This document shows, piece by piece, positions 1 through 9,181 of a stretch of 64,000 nt of DNA. Positions within the stretch are counted from its first letter, which is position 1; the number at the start of each line of letters is the position of its first letter. A program made the position numbers and the translations under genes. Under the pieces are notes generated by a model. That model was not told the DNA's origin. It worked only from the letters and a program-made list of their open reading frames with translations, and did no database searches. Source of the stretch: Brevundimonas sp. UBA6550 (lineage in GTDB: Bacteria; Pseudomonadota; Alphaproteobacteria; Caulobacterales; Caulobacteraceae); the NCBI RefSeq assembly GCF_002434505.1, contig NZ_DJKE01000006.1, forward strand, positions 124,001-188,000, given 5' to 3'.

Positions 1-96
1 GAGCGTCGCCCAAAGCGTGATTTACATGGCGATATGGGGGACGGGCGGGACTTATCCTATTTCCGTCGCCACCTATCAAATCGGAACATCAGACTG

Positions 97-366
97 ATGG
101 CTGGCAAACTGAACTTCTCCCTCGTCTCGCCGGAACGCGAGGTCTTTTCGGGTCTCGTGGACCAGGTCGATGCACCGGGCGTGGAGGGCGACTTCGGCGT
201 GCTGCCGGACCACGCCCCCTTCATGACCGCCCTGCGCGAAGGCCTGGTCACCGTCTATAACGGCGGGGCCAAGACCCAATACGACGTCCACGGCGGCTTC
301 GCCGACGTCAACGGCGAAGGCCTGACCATCCTGGCCGAACAGGCGACCGAGGTCGTCGGGGGCTGA
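97..366 (+). CDS. atpC: F0F1 ATP synthase epsilon subunit
   Basis: Epsilon subunit of the F1 central stalk, coupling rotation to catalysis and damping ATP hydrolysis. The 89-residue product is the short alphaproteobacterial form: it has the N-terminal beta-sandwich (LVSPEREVFSG, then GDFGVLPDHAPF at about residues 30-41) and stops soon after TILAEQATEV, so the C-terminal helical hairpin is reduced or absent. The ATG at 97 is chosen over one at 34 because the family starts close to MAGKLNFSLVSPE. It should be the last gene of an atpAGDC operon; a stop at 18-20 in another frame may be the end of atpD, but too little is visible to call it. A terminator follows. Confidence 0.95.
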   Translation: MAGKLNFSLVSPEREVFSGLVDQVDAPGVEGDFGVLPDHAPFMTALREGLVTVYNGGAKTQYDVHGGFADVNGEGLTILAEQATEVVGG

Positions 367-390
367 GCCTTTCGACGGTCGAACGATTTG

Positions 391-422
391 AGGCCCCGTG
401 CTCCGGCGCGGGGCCTCTTTTC
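391..422 (+). terminator. Rho-independent terminator of the ATP synthase operon
   Basis: An 8-bp stem, AGGCCCCG (391-398) with CGGGGCCT (409-416), is followed directly by CTTTTCT. It lies 25 bases after the atpC stop and fits the operon end. Confidence 0.85.
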
Positions 423-483
423 TTTGCGGCATTGACGGGAAGACGTATGCGCGCAACCTTGAGTCCGAGATCAGGGGGCGACA

Positions 484-1062
484 ATGCGGTCATCCAACAA
501 GTCGACCGCCATCATCAGTGCGGCGACCATCCTTGTCGGGGGTTGCACGGCGTCGGCGACCCGGCCGACCCGACCCGAGCCTTGGAGCGCCTTGACCTCT
601 CCCACGGCGGCCATGAGCATTGTCTTTTCGGATGTCTGCATGACGGCGGTGCGCGATGGCTCGTCGATCGAGGCGCTGGCGCTGGATCATTGGCTGCGGC
701 CGGTCTCGCCGGCCTCGACCGGATCGCCCATGGCGACGGCGGCATGGCGGCTGGCTTCATACTCCAACGTCTTCGTCATGGCCTTGCCTGACGGCGGTTG
801 TTCGGCGTCCGTCGAAGCAGGCGACCCTCAAGCGCTTCAGGACGCGGCGGCCGCCCTGACCACCCGCCACGGCGTCTTCATCAGGGGCCAGACCGTCGTC
901 GGCGATGACAACCACCGCACCGCATGGTGCACCGGCGAGGCCCAGCGACCGCTTATCGCTGTTCTGGTCAAGCGAACCAATGGCCGTCGTGCGGCCTTTG
1001 TCGCCAATGTCTTTCGCGCCGAACGCGACAGGCCGGGGTTCTGCGCGCCTGCGCCCGGCTGA
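484..1062 (+). CDS. putative lipoprotein of unknown function
   Basis: A 192-residue product not assigned to a family. The N-terminus has a hydrophobic stretch ending in a lipobox (LVGGC, Cys21), so it is probably a lipoprotein. Three further cysteines (in DVCMTAV, DGGCSAS and AWCTGEAQ) and one near the C-terminus (GFCAPAPG) may form disulfides in the periplasm. A purine-rich GGGGG ribosome site lies 5 bases before the ATG. It is followed on the same strand by a serine hydrolase 31 bases later. Confidence 0.7.
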   Translation: MRSSNKSTAIISAATILVGGCTASATRPTRPEPWSALTSPTAAMSIVFSDVCMTAVRDGSSIEALALDHWLRPVSPASTGSPMATAAWRLASYSNVFVMALPDGGCSASVEAGDPQALQDAAAALTTRHGVFIRGQTVVGDDNHRTAWCTGEAQRPLIAVLVKRTNGRRAAFVANVFRAERDRPGFCAPAPG

Positions 1063-1093
1063 CAGATCGGCGGCTGGCGGCTAAGACCGACAT

Positions 1094-2227
1094 ATGACCG
1101 ATCTCATCGACATTCACGGCGTCTGCGCGCCCGGTTTCGAGGCTGTGCGCGAGGCCTTCGCCGCCAACTTCACCGATGCGCCCGAGGGGCTGGACGAACA
1201 GGCGGCGCGGTTCAGCGTGGTGATCGAGGGAGAGGCGGTCGTCGATCTGTGGGGTGGTTGGGCCGATACGGCGAAGACGACGCCGTTCACGGACGCGACC
1301 CTGACCTCGGTGTTTTCGACCGGCAAGGCGGTGATGGCCCTGTTGATGGCGACCGCGGTCGAGGCGGGGCAGGTGGATTACGACCAGACGGTCGCCTCGC
1401 TGTGGCCTGCATTCGGGGCGGCGGGCAAACAGGACGTGACCGTGGCCCAGTTGATGAGCCACCAGGCGGGCCTGCCGGGTTTCTCCGAAGCGGTGGAGCC
1501 TTCGATCTGGTTCGATGCGCCGGCCGTGCTGGAGCGGTTGGCGGCCCAGGCGCCGATGTGGGCGCCGGGAACGGCGTCCGGCTATCACCCGATCACGGTC
1601 GGCTATCTGGCCAATGAGGTCTATCGCCGGGCGACCGGGCGGACCATGGGCCAGGCGTTGCGTCAGGACTTCTCCGATCTGGACCTGTGGATCGGCCTGC
1701 CCGAGAGCGAACACGGGCGCGCAGCCCAGATGAGGAAGCCCACGGCGGCGCCCAGCCTGGGCGTCATCGATCCGATCAAACAGGCCGCCTTCCTGGATCG
1801 CGGTTCGGCGCCGGGCGGGCGGGGCTCGACCGAATGGCGCAAGATGGAGATTCCCTCGGCCAATCTGCACGGCACGGCCCTGGGGCTGGCGCGGATGCTG
1901 GGCGTGGTCGCCAACGGCGGGGCTCTGGACGGCCGGTCGGTGCTGTCGGCGGGGACGCTGGAGCAGCTGACGCGCGAACGAATCCACGGGCCGGACAAGG
2001 TGCTGCCCTATACGATCAGCTGGGCGGCGGGGCTGATGCGCAACGACGGGCTGAAGGTGTTCGGGCCGGGCGAGGCGTTCGGCCACTACGGCTGGGGCGG
2101 GTCGATGGCCATGGCCGATCCGTCGCAGCGGCTGTCGGCGGCCTATGTGATGACGCGCCAGTCGCCGCACCTGATCGGCGACCCCCGGCCGCGGCGCCTG
2201 CTGGAGGCGCTGTACGGCGCGCTCTAG
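1094..2227 (+). CDS. beta-lactamase-fold serine hydrolase (EstB-like)
   Basis: A 377-residue member of the beta-lactamase/penicillin-binding-protein superfamily (Pfam Beta-lactamase type). The SxxK nucleophile motif is S-T-G-K at Ser75/Lys78; a tyrosine motif region is GYHPITVGYL, and GHYGWGGS near the C-terminus fits the third box. No signal peptide is visible, so it is probably a cytoplasmic esterase or amidase of the EstB/LACTB type rather than a drug-resistance enzyme. Its stop codon overlaps the stop of the convergent rarD on the palindrome CTAG (2224-2227). Confidence 0.85.
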   Translation: MTDLIDIHGVCAPGFEAVREAFAANFTDAPEGLDEQAARFSVVIEGEAVVDLWGGWADTAKTTPFTDATLTSVFSTGKAVMALLMATAVEAGQVDYDQTVASLWPAFGAAGKQDVTVAQLMSHQAGLPGFSEAVEPSIWFDAPAVLERLAAQAPMWAPGTASGYHPITVGYLANEVYRRATGRTMGQALRQDFSDLDLWIGLPESEHGRAAQMRKPTAAPSLGVIDPIKQAAFLDRGSAPGGRGSTEWRKMEIPSANLHGTALGLARMLGVVANGGALDGRSVLSAGTLEQLTRERIHGPDKVLPYTISWAAGLMRNDGLKVFGPGEAFGHYGWGGSMAMADPSQRLSAAYVMTRQSPHLIGDPRPRRLLEALYGAL

Positions 2228-3147
2228 ACGGTTTCGGACAGGGCCACGGCGCGCCGTGCGGTGCGCGAGCGGTTGAGGGCGCCCAGGGCGAAGACGGCCG
2301 CGCCGGTCCAGATGAAGACGAAGGAGACGATGCGCAGCGGCGTCAGCGCCTCGCCCGTCAGGACGCCGCAGGCGAACTGAAGCGTCGGAGCCAGGAACTG
2401 GATGAAGCCGATGGTCGACAGGGGCAGGCGCCGCGCCGACCAGGCGAACAGGACCAGGGGCACCACCGTGGCCAGGCCGCTGAACAGCGCCCAGGCCAGG
2501 CCCTTGGGCGAGGCGAAGCCGGCGGCCTGACCATGGGTGGTCAGCCAGGCCAGGAAGACGGCCCCGATGGGCAGCAGCACCAGGCATTCGACGAACAGGC
2601 CGGTCTGGGCCGAGGCCGGGACGCGCTTTCGGATCACCGCATAGGCGCAGAAGGTGACCGCCAGCGTCAGGCCGATGATCGGCACATGACCCAGGGCCAC
2701 GGTCTGGACCGCGACCCCGACGGCGGCCAAGGCGATGGCGGCGGCGCTCCAGCGGTCGATCTTTTCGCGGAACGGGACCGCGCCCGCCGCCATGTTCAGC
2801 AGGGGATTGATATAGTAGCCGAGGCTGGCCTCCAGCGTCGCGTGATGGGTGGTGGCGAAGACATAGAGGCTCCAGTTCGTGCCGATCAGCAGGGCCGACA
2901 GGGCCAGCCAGGCCAGGGTGCGCGGGCTGGCCAGCACCTGACGCGCCTCGCCCCATTGGCCCGCCATCAGCAGCACCGCCCCGGCGACGAAGACCGACCA
3001 GACCGCCCGGTGGGCCAGGATCTCGGGCGCGCCGAACCCCGCCGCCGCCATGGCCATGAACAGCAGCGGCAACAGACCCCACAGGGTGTAGCAGGCGACG
3101 GCCGTGCCGACCGCGCGGGGGTCGTTGGGAGATGGCGTGGCGCTCAT
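2224..3147 (-). CDS. rarD: RarD-type EamA-family inner-membrane transporter
   Basis: A 307-residue multi-spanning protein with about ten hydrophobic segments in two EamA repeats. RarD hallmarks are visible: the YTLWGLLPL opening, EILAHRAVWS, GTNWSLYVFAT and SLGYYINPL, with IGFIQFLAPTLQF in the second repeat. RarD proteins are annotated as drug/metabolite-type exporters or chloramphenicol-sensitivity proteins; the substrate is unknown. The ATG at 3147 gives the usual N-terminus. The gene is convergent with the serine hydrolase and shares its stop region. Confidence 0.9.
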   Translation of the reverse strand: MSATPSPNDPRAVGTAVACYTLWGLLPLLFMAMAAAGFGAPEILAHRAVWSVFVAGAVLLMAGQWGEARQVLASPRTLAWLALSALLIGTNWSLYVFATTHHATLEASLGYYINPLLNMAAGAVPFREKIDRWSAAAIALAAVGVAVQTVALGHVPIIGLTLAVTFCAYAVIRKRVPASAQTGLFVECLVLLPIGAVFLAWLTTHGQAAGFASPKGLAWALFSGLATVVPLVLFAWSARRLPLSTIGFIQFLAPTLQFACGVLTGEALTPLRIVSFVFIWTGAAVFALGALNRSRTARRAVALSETV

Positions 3148-3170
3148 TGCGGCGTCCTTTGAGCCCTCGC

Positions 3171-3201
3171 CGTCATCCTCGGGTCAGGCCCGAGGACGAC
3201 G
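3171..3201. repeat. short GTCATCC-type intergenic palindrome
   Basis: CGTCATCCTCGGG (3171-3183) pairs with CCCGAGGACGACG (3189-3201), with one mismatch and a 5-base loop. It lies between the rarD start and the asd stop. It is a member of the same palindrome family as the elements at 5554, 8180, 22892 and 27692. Confidence 0.8.
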
Positions 3202-3211
3202 GGTGGAGTGA

Positions 3212-4258
3212 TTACACCGTGATCGAACGGTATCCCGACGACGACTTGATGACGCCGGTCTCGTCCAGAAGCTGGGCGATCTGGACGGCGTTCAGGGCGG
3301 CGCCCTTGCGCAGGTTGTCGGACACGACCCACAGGTTCAGGCCGTTCTCGACGGTCGGGTCCTTGCGGATGCGCGACACATAGACGGCGTGTTCGCCGGC
3401 CGCGTCGACGGGGGTGATATAGCCGTCGTGCTCCTGCTTATCGATGACCAGCACGCCGGGCGCCTCGCGCAGGATGGCGCGGGCTTCGTCCGGGGCGAGG
3501 GGGCGGTCGAACTGGACGTTCACGGCCTCGGAGTGGCCGACGAAGACCGGCACGCGCACGCAGGTGACGGTGACCTGGATATTCGGGTCCAGCATCTTAT
3601 GCGTCTCGTCCGACATCTTCTGCTCCTCGTCGGTCGAACCGTCTTCCAGGAACGCGCCGATGTAGGGGATGACGTTGAAGGCGATCTGTTTGGGGAACTT
3701 CTTGGGACGCGCGTCGCCCAGGCCGTAGATGGCCTTGGTCTGGTTCCACAGCTCGTCCATGCCTTCCTTGCCGGCGCCGGAGACCGACTGATAGGTCGAG
3801 ACGACCACCCGCTTGATCCTGGCCGCATCGTGCAGCGGCTTCAGCGCCGTCACCAGCTGGATGGTCGAGCAGTTGGGGTTGGCGATGATGTTCTTCTTGG
3901 TCGCGTCCTTGATGGCGTCGGGGTTCACCTCGGGCACGATCAGGGGCACGTCGGCGTCCTTGCGGAAGGCCGAGGAGTTGTCGATGACGATGGGACCGGC
4001 CTTGCCGATCTTTTCCGACCATTCCCTGGACACCGCGCCGCCTGCGGACATCAGCACCACATCGACTTTGGAGAAGTCGAACTGTTCGATGTCCTGGCAT
4101 TTGATGGTCTTGTCGCCGAAGGAGACCTCCACCCCCTTGGACTTGCGCGAGGCGATGGCGTGGATTTCATCGACGGGGAATTCCAGCTCCTCGAGGATGT
4201 TCAGCATTTCGCGGCCCACATTGCCCGTGGCTCCGACGATGGCGACGCGATAACCCAT
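3212..4258 (-). CDS. asd: aspartate-semialdehyde dehydrogenase
   Basis: Converts aspartyl phosphate to aspartate semialdehyde for lysine/diaminopimelate, threonine and methionine synthesis in the cytoplasm. The product is 348 residues. The NADP-binding loop is VAIVGATGNVGREML at residues 5-19, and the catalytic cysteine is Cys130 in ANPNCSTIQL. The start at 4258 (MGYRVAIVG) is preferred over an upstream ATG at 4381, because the extra 41 residues are unlike the family and overlap the divergent gene's leader. It is divergent from zapE. Confidence 0.95.
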   Translation of the reverse strand: MGYRVAIVGATGNVGREMLNILEELEFPVDEIHAIASRKSKGVEVSFGDKTIKCQDIEQFDFSKVDVVLMSAGGAVSREWSEKIGKAGPIVIDNSSAFRKDADVPLIVPEVNPDAIKDATKKNIIANPNCSTIQLVTALKPLHDAARIKRVVVSTYQSVSGAGKEGMDELWNQTKAIYGLGDARPKKFPKQIAFNVIPYIGAFLEDGSTDEEQKMSDETHKMLDPNIQVTVTCVRVPVFVGHSEAVNVQFDRPLAPDEARAILREAPGVLVIDKQEHDGYITPVDAAGEHAVYVSRIRKDPTVENGLNLWVVSDNLRKGAALNAVQIAQLLDETGVIKSSSGYRSITV

Positions 4259-4407
4259 AATGCTTGGTCCTTCGGACGCGCCGACGCTTGGCCGGTGGGG
4301 CCGAGCGGCTTGAGCGCTTTTTGGTGTGGCGGTTGGAGACTGCAAATAGGCGTTCGCAGCCGCGAAGCAATCGCTTTTCACTTTGCTGGGCTTTAAGCAG
4401 TCCTCCC

Positions 4408-5499
4408 ATGACCTCCCGCATCCGCAACGCCTACGACATCCGCGTGGAAGAGGGCGTTTTGACGCCCGATCCGGCGCAGGAGAACGTCATCACCGCGCTG
4501 GAACGGCTGGAGGTCGATCTGGCCAAACGCGGCCTGTTCGGCAAGGCGCCGGAGGTGCGGGGCGTCTATCTGTACGGGCCGCCCGGACGGGGCAAGTCGA
4601 TGCTGATGGACCTGTTCTATTCGGCGACGCCCGAGCCGCGAAAGACGCGCGCGCACTTCCACGCCTTCATGGCCCGCATCCACGATCTGGTGAAACAGTG
4701 GCGCGAGGGGGATGCGAAGACCCGCAAGGCCGTGTTCGGCACTCATAAGGGCGACGACCCCATCCCGCCGATCGCCAAACTGATCGCGTCGGAAGCCCGG
4801 CTGTTGTGTTTCGACGAACTGCAGGTCACCGACATCGCCGACGCCATGATCCTGGGGCGGTTGTTCGAGGCCCTGTTCGAGGACCGGGTGGTGCTGGCCA
4901 TCACCTCGAACCGCGCGCCGGAAGACCTCTACAAGAACGGCATCAACCGCCAGCTGTTCACCCCCTTCATCGACATCATCCGCGAGCGTTGCGTGGTGGT
5001 GGAGACGGCAGGGGCGCGGGACTGGCGGCTGGACCGGATGACCTCGGCCCAGGTCTGGCACACGCCCGACGACCGCGCGTCGTTCGAGGACCTGTGGCGC
5101 GAACTGAAGGGCGGCGAGCCGGAAGAACCCGCGCACCTGACCGTGCTGGGGCGCGACGTGGTGGTGCAGCGGACCGTCGGCTCGATGGCGCGGGCGACCT
5201 TCAACGACCTGTGCGCCAGGCCGCTGGGGCCGCAGGACTATCTGGCCATCGCCCAGCGGTTCCACACCCTCTTCCTGGAGGACGTGCCGATCCTGAGCTC
5301 GGCCAACCACCATGAGGCGCGGCGTCTGGTGACGCTGGTGGACGCGCTCTACGAGGCCAGGACCAAGCTGATCGTGCTGGCGGCGGCCAGGCCCGAGGCG
5401 CTCTATACCGAAGGGGTGGGGGCGTTCGAGTTCGAGCGCACCGTGTCGCGCTTCAACGAGATGCAGAGCAAGGACTGGCTGGCGCACGTGCGGGATTGA
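4408..5499 (+). CDS. zapE: AFG1-like ATPase, cell division protein ZapE
   Basis: A 363-residue AFG1/ZapE ATPase. The Walker A is YLYGPPGRGKS at about residues 55-65, followed by HFHAFM and the Walker B LLCFDELQVTDIADAMIL; an arginine-finger-like ITSNRAPEDLY follows. In E. coli ZapE acts at the Z-ring under stress; mitochondrial AFG1 assists protein quality control. The ATG at 4408 gives the family-typical N-terminus (MTSRIRNAYD). The gene stands alone, 149 bases from the divergent asd, and is followed by a palindromic repeat. Confidence 0.9.
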   Translation: MTSRIRNAYDIRVEEGVLTPDPAQENVITALERLEVDLAKRGLFGKAPEVRGVYLYGPPGRGKSMLMDLFYSATPEPRKTRAHFHAFMARIHDLVKQWREGDAKTRKAVFGTHKGDDPIPPIAKLIASEARLLCFDELQVTDIADAMILGRLFEALFEDRVVLAITSNRAPEDLYKNGINRQLFTPFIDIIRERCVVVETAGARDWRLDRMTSAQVWHTPDDRASFEDLWRELKGGEPEEPAHLTVLGRDVVVQRTVGSMARATFNDLCARPLGPQDYLAIAQRFHTLFLEDVPILSSANHHEARRLVTLVDALYEARTKLIVLAAARPEALYTEGVGAFEFERTVSRFNEMQSKDWLAHVRD

Positions 5500-5553
5500 C
5501 GGTGCGGCCAGGCGCGATGGCGGAGGCATGCGCGACATCACGGAATGAAGCCT

Positions 5554-5662
5554 CGTCATCCTAGGCCTTGTGCCTAGGATCCATACGCCCGGTGCTTCAT
5601 GGCTGAATTCGCAAGCCGAACGACGGTGTTTATGGATGCTAGGCACAAGGCCTAGGATGACG
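5554..5662. repeat. 109-bp nested GTCATCC/GGATGAC inverted repeat
   Basis: Arms of about 32 bases beginning CGTCATCCTAGGCC and ending GGCCTAGGATGACG match with one difference. Each arm also contains its own small hairpin (CCTAGGC-N5-GCCTAGG), so the element is a palindrome of palindromes. It sits between convergent zapE and mdh. The closest relatives in the window are at 8180-8287 and 27692-27818. Confidence 0.9.
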
Positions 5663-5675
5663 TGCAGCAGGTACG

Positions 5676-5706
5676 AAAAAGGGCCGCGGATTGCTCCGCG
5701 GGCCCT
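5676..5706 (-). terminator. Rho-independent terminator of mdh
   Basis: Read on the minus strand, GGGCC-c-GCGGA pairs with TCCGCGGCCC across a 4-base loop and runs into TTTTTCG. It is the last of three hairpins downstream of mdh; the others are at 5732-5752 and, around the stop codon, 5761-5786. Confidence 0.8.
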
Positions 5707-5760
5707 TCCGTACCAAAAAAGCGCTCAAGCAGCGCGGCTCCGTGAGCCGCGCGGTAGCGC

Positions 5761-6771
<1,011 letters not shown>

Positions 6772-6875
6772 TTAATCGTGCGGGCGGTCTAGACCCGTGG
6801 CGCGCCCGTCGCAAGAACCTCGCTTTACGGCCTTGGTCAGGCTTGCGAAGGTCCGGCGACAACCGGAGGATTTCG

Positions 6876-7769
6876 ATGCGCCGTTCATTCGCTTTCGCCC
6901 TGCTGCTGGCCTCGGTCGCCGCGCCCGCGCTGGCCCAGACGCCGCCCGCGACCATCGGCGACCGCTATATCCCGGCGCCCTGGTGGATGCGCGATCCGGT
7001 GATCGCCTCGGTCGGCCAGGTGCGGGTCGAGATCCAGGCCAACCGCGCCTTCGTCTCGGCCAGCTTCCAGTCGGTGGATCGCAGCGTGACGGAGGCCTCG
7101 CGCGCCGCCGCCGATCAGGTGCGGGCGCTGAGCCAGGCGCTGTCGGCCTATGGCGCGGACAAGGTGCGGGTCGAGACCAGCGTCACCACCCAGCCCATCT
7201 ATGACCAGTATCGCGATGGCGACGGGGTGATGCGCGACAACACCCGCGCCGACCGGATCGCCCGCTATCAGGCCGATGCGTCCGTGCGTGTCGCCGTGCG
7301 CGACGTGGCGCTGATCGAGCGGGTTTACGCCACCATCGTCGCCTCGCGTCCGACCTCCATCGGCCAGGTCAGCTTCAGCCTGGACCCCGAAAACAGCTGG
7401 AAGGCCAATCTTCAGGCCGAGGCGATGAAGGATGCGCGGCGCCGGGCCGAGGCGGCGGCGGCGAATGCGGGCGCCGCCCTGGGCCGGGTCAGGATCATCG
7501 ATCCGTCGGGCCGGGTGTGCCAGACGGACGTGCTGGCGGGCTGGCCCTCCTACGTCGCAGGAAGCGGTCAGGAGACGACGGTGGACGAGGTGGTGGTGAC
7601 GGGATCGCGTGCTTCCGGCGGTGCGAACTTTATCCCGCCTCCGCCAGTTAACATCACGCCAGTCCCCAGGGAGTTGCGCGAGTCTGACATCGAGGCGGCG
7701 CGATTGACGTTGCAACCGCCGCTGCAGACCCTGACCGACAGCGCCTGCGTCATCTACGGACTGAACTGA
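6876..7769 (+). CDS. exported SIMPL (DUF541) domain protein
   Basis: A 297-residue product with a clear signal peptide (about 1-21, ending APALAQ), so it is probably periplasmic. The body, VEIQANRAFVSASFQSVDRS to about residue 210, matches the SIMPL/DUF541 pattern: alternating beta strands and an alanine-rich helix (MKDARRRAEAAAANAG). The C-terminal third is a Pro-rich tail. The molecular function of the family is poorly known; some members bind membrane stress or signalling proteins. GGAGGA at 6865-6870 fixes the ATG at 6876. The stop overlaps the next start (TGATG at 7767-7771). Confidence 0.8.
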   Translation: MRRSFAFALLLASVAAPALAQTPPATIGDRYIPAPWWMRDPVIASVGQVRVEIQANRAFVSASFQSVDRSVTEASRAAADQVRALSQALSAYGADKVRVETSVTTQPIYDQYRDGDGVMRDNTRADRIARYQADASVRVAVRDVALIERVYATIVASRPTSIGQVSFSLDPENSWKANLQAEAMKDARRRAEAAAANAGAALGRVRIIDPSGRVCQTDVLAGWPSYVAGSGQETTVDEVVVTGSRASGGANFIPPPPVNITPVPRELRESDIEAARLTLQPPLQTLTDSACVIYGLN

Positions 7770-8167
7770 TGGGGTTTTCCGTCGCGCCGGCCTTCGAGGC
7801 CGGATCGGTCGCGGCCGCCGACTGGCCGCTGTGCCATGTGCGGCTGCAGGACGATGCACGGTTTCCCTGGCTGATCCTGATCCCGCGCGTCGAAGGGGCG
7901 GTGGAGCTGGAGGATCTGAGCGCGGATCAGCGGGCGATGCTGATGGAGGAGACGGTGCGGGCCGGGGTGCTGGCCAAACGGCTGGGGCCGGTCGAAAAGC
8001 TGAACGTCGGCGCCATCGGCAATGTCACCGCCCAACTGCACGTCCATGTGGTGGGGCGCCGCCGCGACGACGATCTGTGGCCCGATCCGGTCTGGGGGCG
8101 GGGGCCGGCCGTTCCGTATGCGCAGGATGAGCGGGCGCGGCTGCTTGATGTGATCGCGGGCGGCTGA
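7769..8167 (+). CDS. HIT-family nucleotide hydrolase/transferase-like protein
   Basis: A 132-residue histidine-triad protein, probably a cytoplasmic (di)nucleoside polyphosphate hydrolase. The HIT core is QLHVHVVGR at about residues 90-98. The first of the three histidines is glutamine, while the second, the catalytic one by analogy with HINT1, is kept. LILIPRVEG and ERARLLDVI also fit the family. It is coupled by a 1-base overlap to the SIMPL gene and followed by a palindromic repeat. Confidence 0.82.
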   Translation: MGFSVAPAFEAGSVAAADWPLCHVRLQDDARFPWLILIPRVEGAVELEDLSADQRAMLMEETVRAGVLAKRLGPVEKLNVGAIGNVTAQLHVHVVGRRRDDDLWPDPVWGRGPAVPYAQDERARLLDVIAGG

Positions 8168-8179
8168 CCCTGTTTACAT

Positions 8180-8287
8180 CGTCATCCTAGGCCTTGTGCC
8201 TAGGATCCATACGCCCGGTTTCGACGACGGCGTACTCTATGGGAAACGCCGGGCGTATGGATCCTCGCCACGAGGGCGAGGATGACG
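8180..8287. repeat. 108-bp nested inverted repeat with compensatory arm changes
   Basis: The outer CGTCATCCT/AGGATGACG and inner GGATCCATACGCCCGG portions of the two arms match. The small hairpin nested in each arm differs: CCTAGGC/GCCTAGG on the left, CCTCGCC/GGCGAGG on the right. Each side still folds on itself. It lies between convergent HIT and aldo/keto reductase genes. Confidence 0.9.
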
Positions 8288-8297
8288 GCGAAATACC

Positions 8298-9134
8298 TCA
8301 GATGATATCCAGCGGCATGGCCTGGGTCGGCGGGGGGAAGGCCTGGTCCAGGCGTTCCAGGTCCTCCGGGTCGAACCGGATGTCCAGGGCGTCGGCGTTG
8401 GCCTCGACGTGTTCGACGCTGCCGGCCTTGGGGATGGCGATGACGCCGTCGTGGCGCAGGACGGCGGCCAGGGCCACCTGGGCCGGCTCGGCCGAATGGC
8501 GGTTGGCGATGTCCAGGATGAGCGGGTGTTCCAGCAGACCGCCGCGCCCCAGCGGCGAATAGGCCATCATCGGCATGTCGCGCGCCTGCATCCACGGCAA
8601 GAGGTCGTATTCCACCCCGCGCGAACCCAGGTTGTAGAGCAGCTGGTTGACGGCGCAGTCCTCGGCGCCGTCGATCTGCATCAGCCGCTCCATCGCATCC
8701 AGGTCCAGGTTGGACACGCCCCAGCGGGCGATCATCCCCTCGTCCACCAGCTCGCGAAACGCCTCCACCGTCTCCTCCAGCGGGACGTTGCCCTCCCAGT
8801 GCAGCAGATAGAGGTCCAGCCGGTCGATCTTGAGCCGCTCCAGCGAACGTTCGCAGGCCAGCATCATCTTCATCTCCGAGGCGTTCTCGGGCCGCACCTT
8901 GGAGACGATGAAGACCTCGTCGCGGCGCCCGGCGATCACCTCGCCCACCAGCCGTTCCGAGCGGCCGTCGCCATACAGTTCGGCCGTGTCGATCAGGCTC
9001 ATGCCCAGGTCGATGCCGCGCGACAGGGCGTGTTGCTCCTGATCGCGCCGGGCGGGGTCGTCGCCGATCTCCCAGGCGCCTTGGCCGAGGGCGGGAACGG
9101 TCGTACCGTCGGCGAATGTGACGAGGCGGGTCAT
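8298..9134 (-). CDS. aldo/keto reductase
   Basis: A 278-residue NADPH-dependent oxidoreductase of the (beta/alpha)8 AKR fold. The catalytic tetrad can be read as Asp and Tyr in DTAELYGDGRSE, Lys in FIVSKVRPEN and His in LYLLHWEGN. The cofactor-binding C-terminal part has AIPKAGSVEHVEANADAL. The physiological substrate cannot be told from sequence. It is monocistronic and divergent from the epoxide-hydrolase-like gene, with starts 47 bases apart. Confidence 0.92.
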   Translation of the reverse strand: MTRLVTFADGTTVPALGQGAWEIGDDPARRDQEQHALSRGIDLGMSLIDTAELYGDGRSERLVGEVIAGRRDEVFIVSKVRPENASEMKMMLACERSLERLKIDRLDLYLLHWEGNVPLEETVEAFRELVDEGMIARWGVSNLDLDAMERLMQIDGAEDCAVNQLLYNLGSRGVEYDLLPWMQARDMPMMAYSPLGRGGLLEHPLILDIANRHSAEPAQVALAAVLRHDGVIAIPKAGSVEHVEANADALDIRFDPEDLERLDQAFPPPTQAMPLDII

Positions 9135-9181
9135 GTCCGTCCTGAACGAAGCGTGGTGAGACCACCACTGGAAGGGTTGGA

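Noticed and set aside
968..3082. 704-codon open frame on the minus strand opposite the serine hydrolase and rarD
   Set aside because: GC-rich codon bias leaves antisense frames open. The product is low-complexity Arg/Gly/Pro-rich, shows no domain, and two well-supported genes occupy the same bases.
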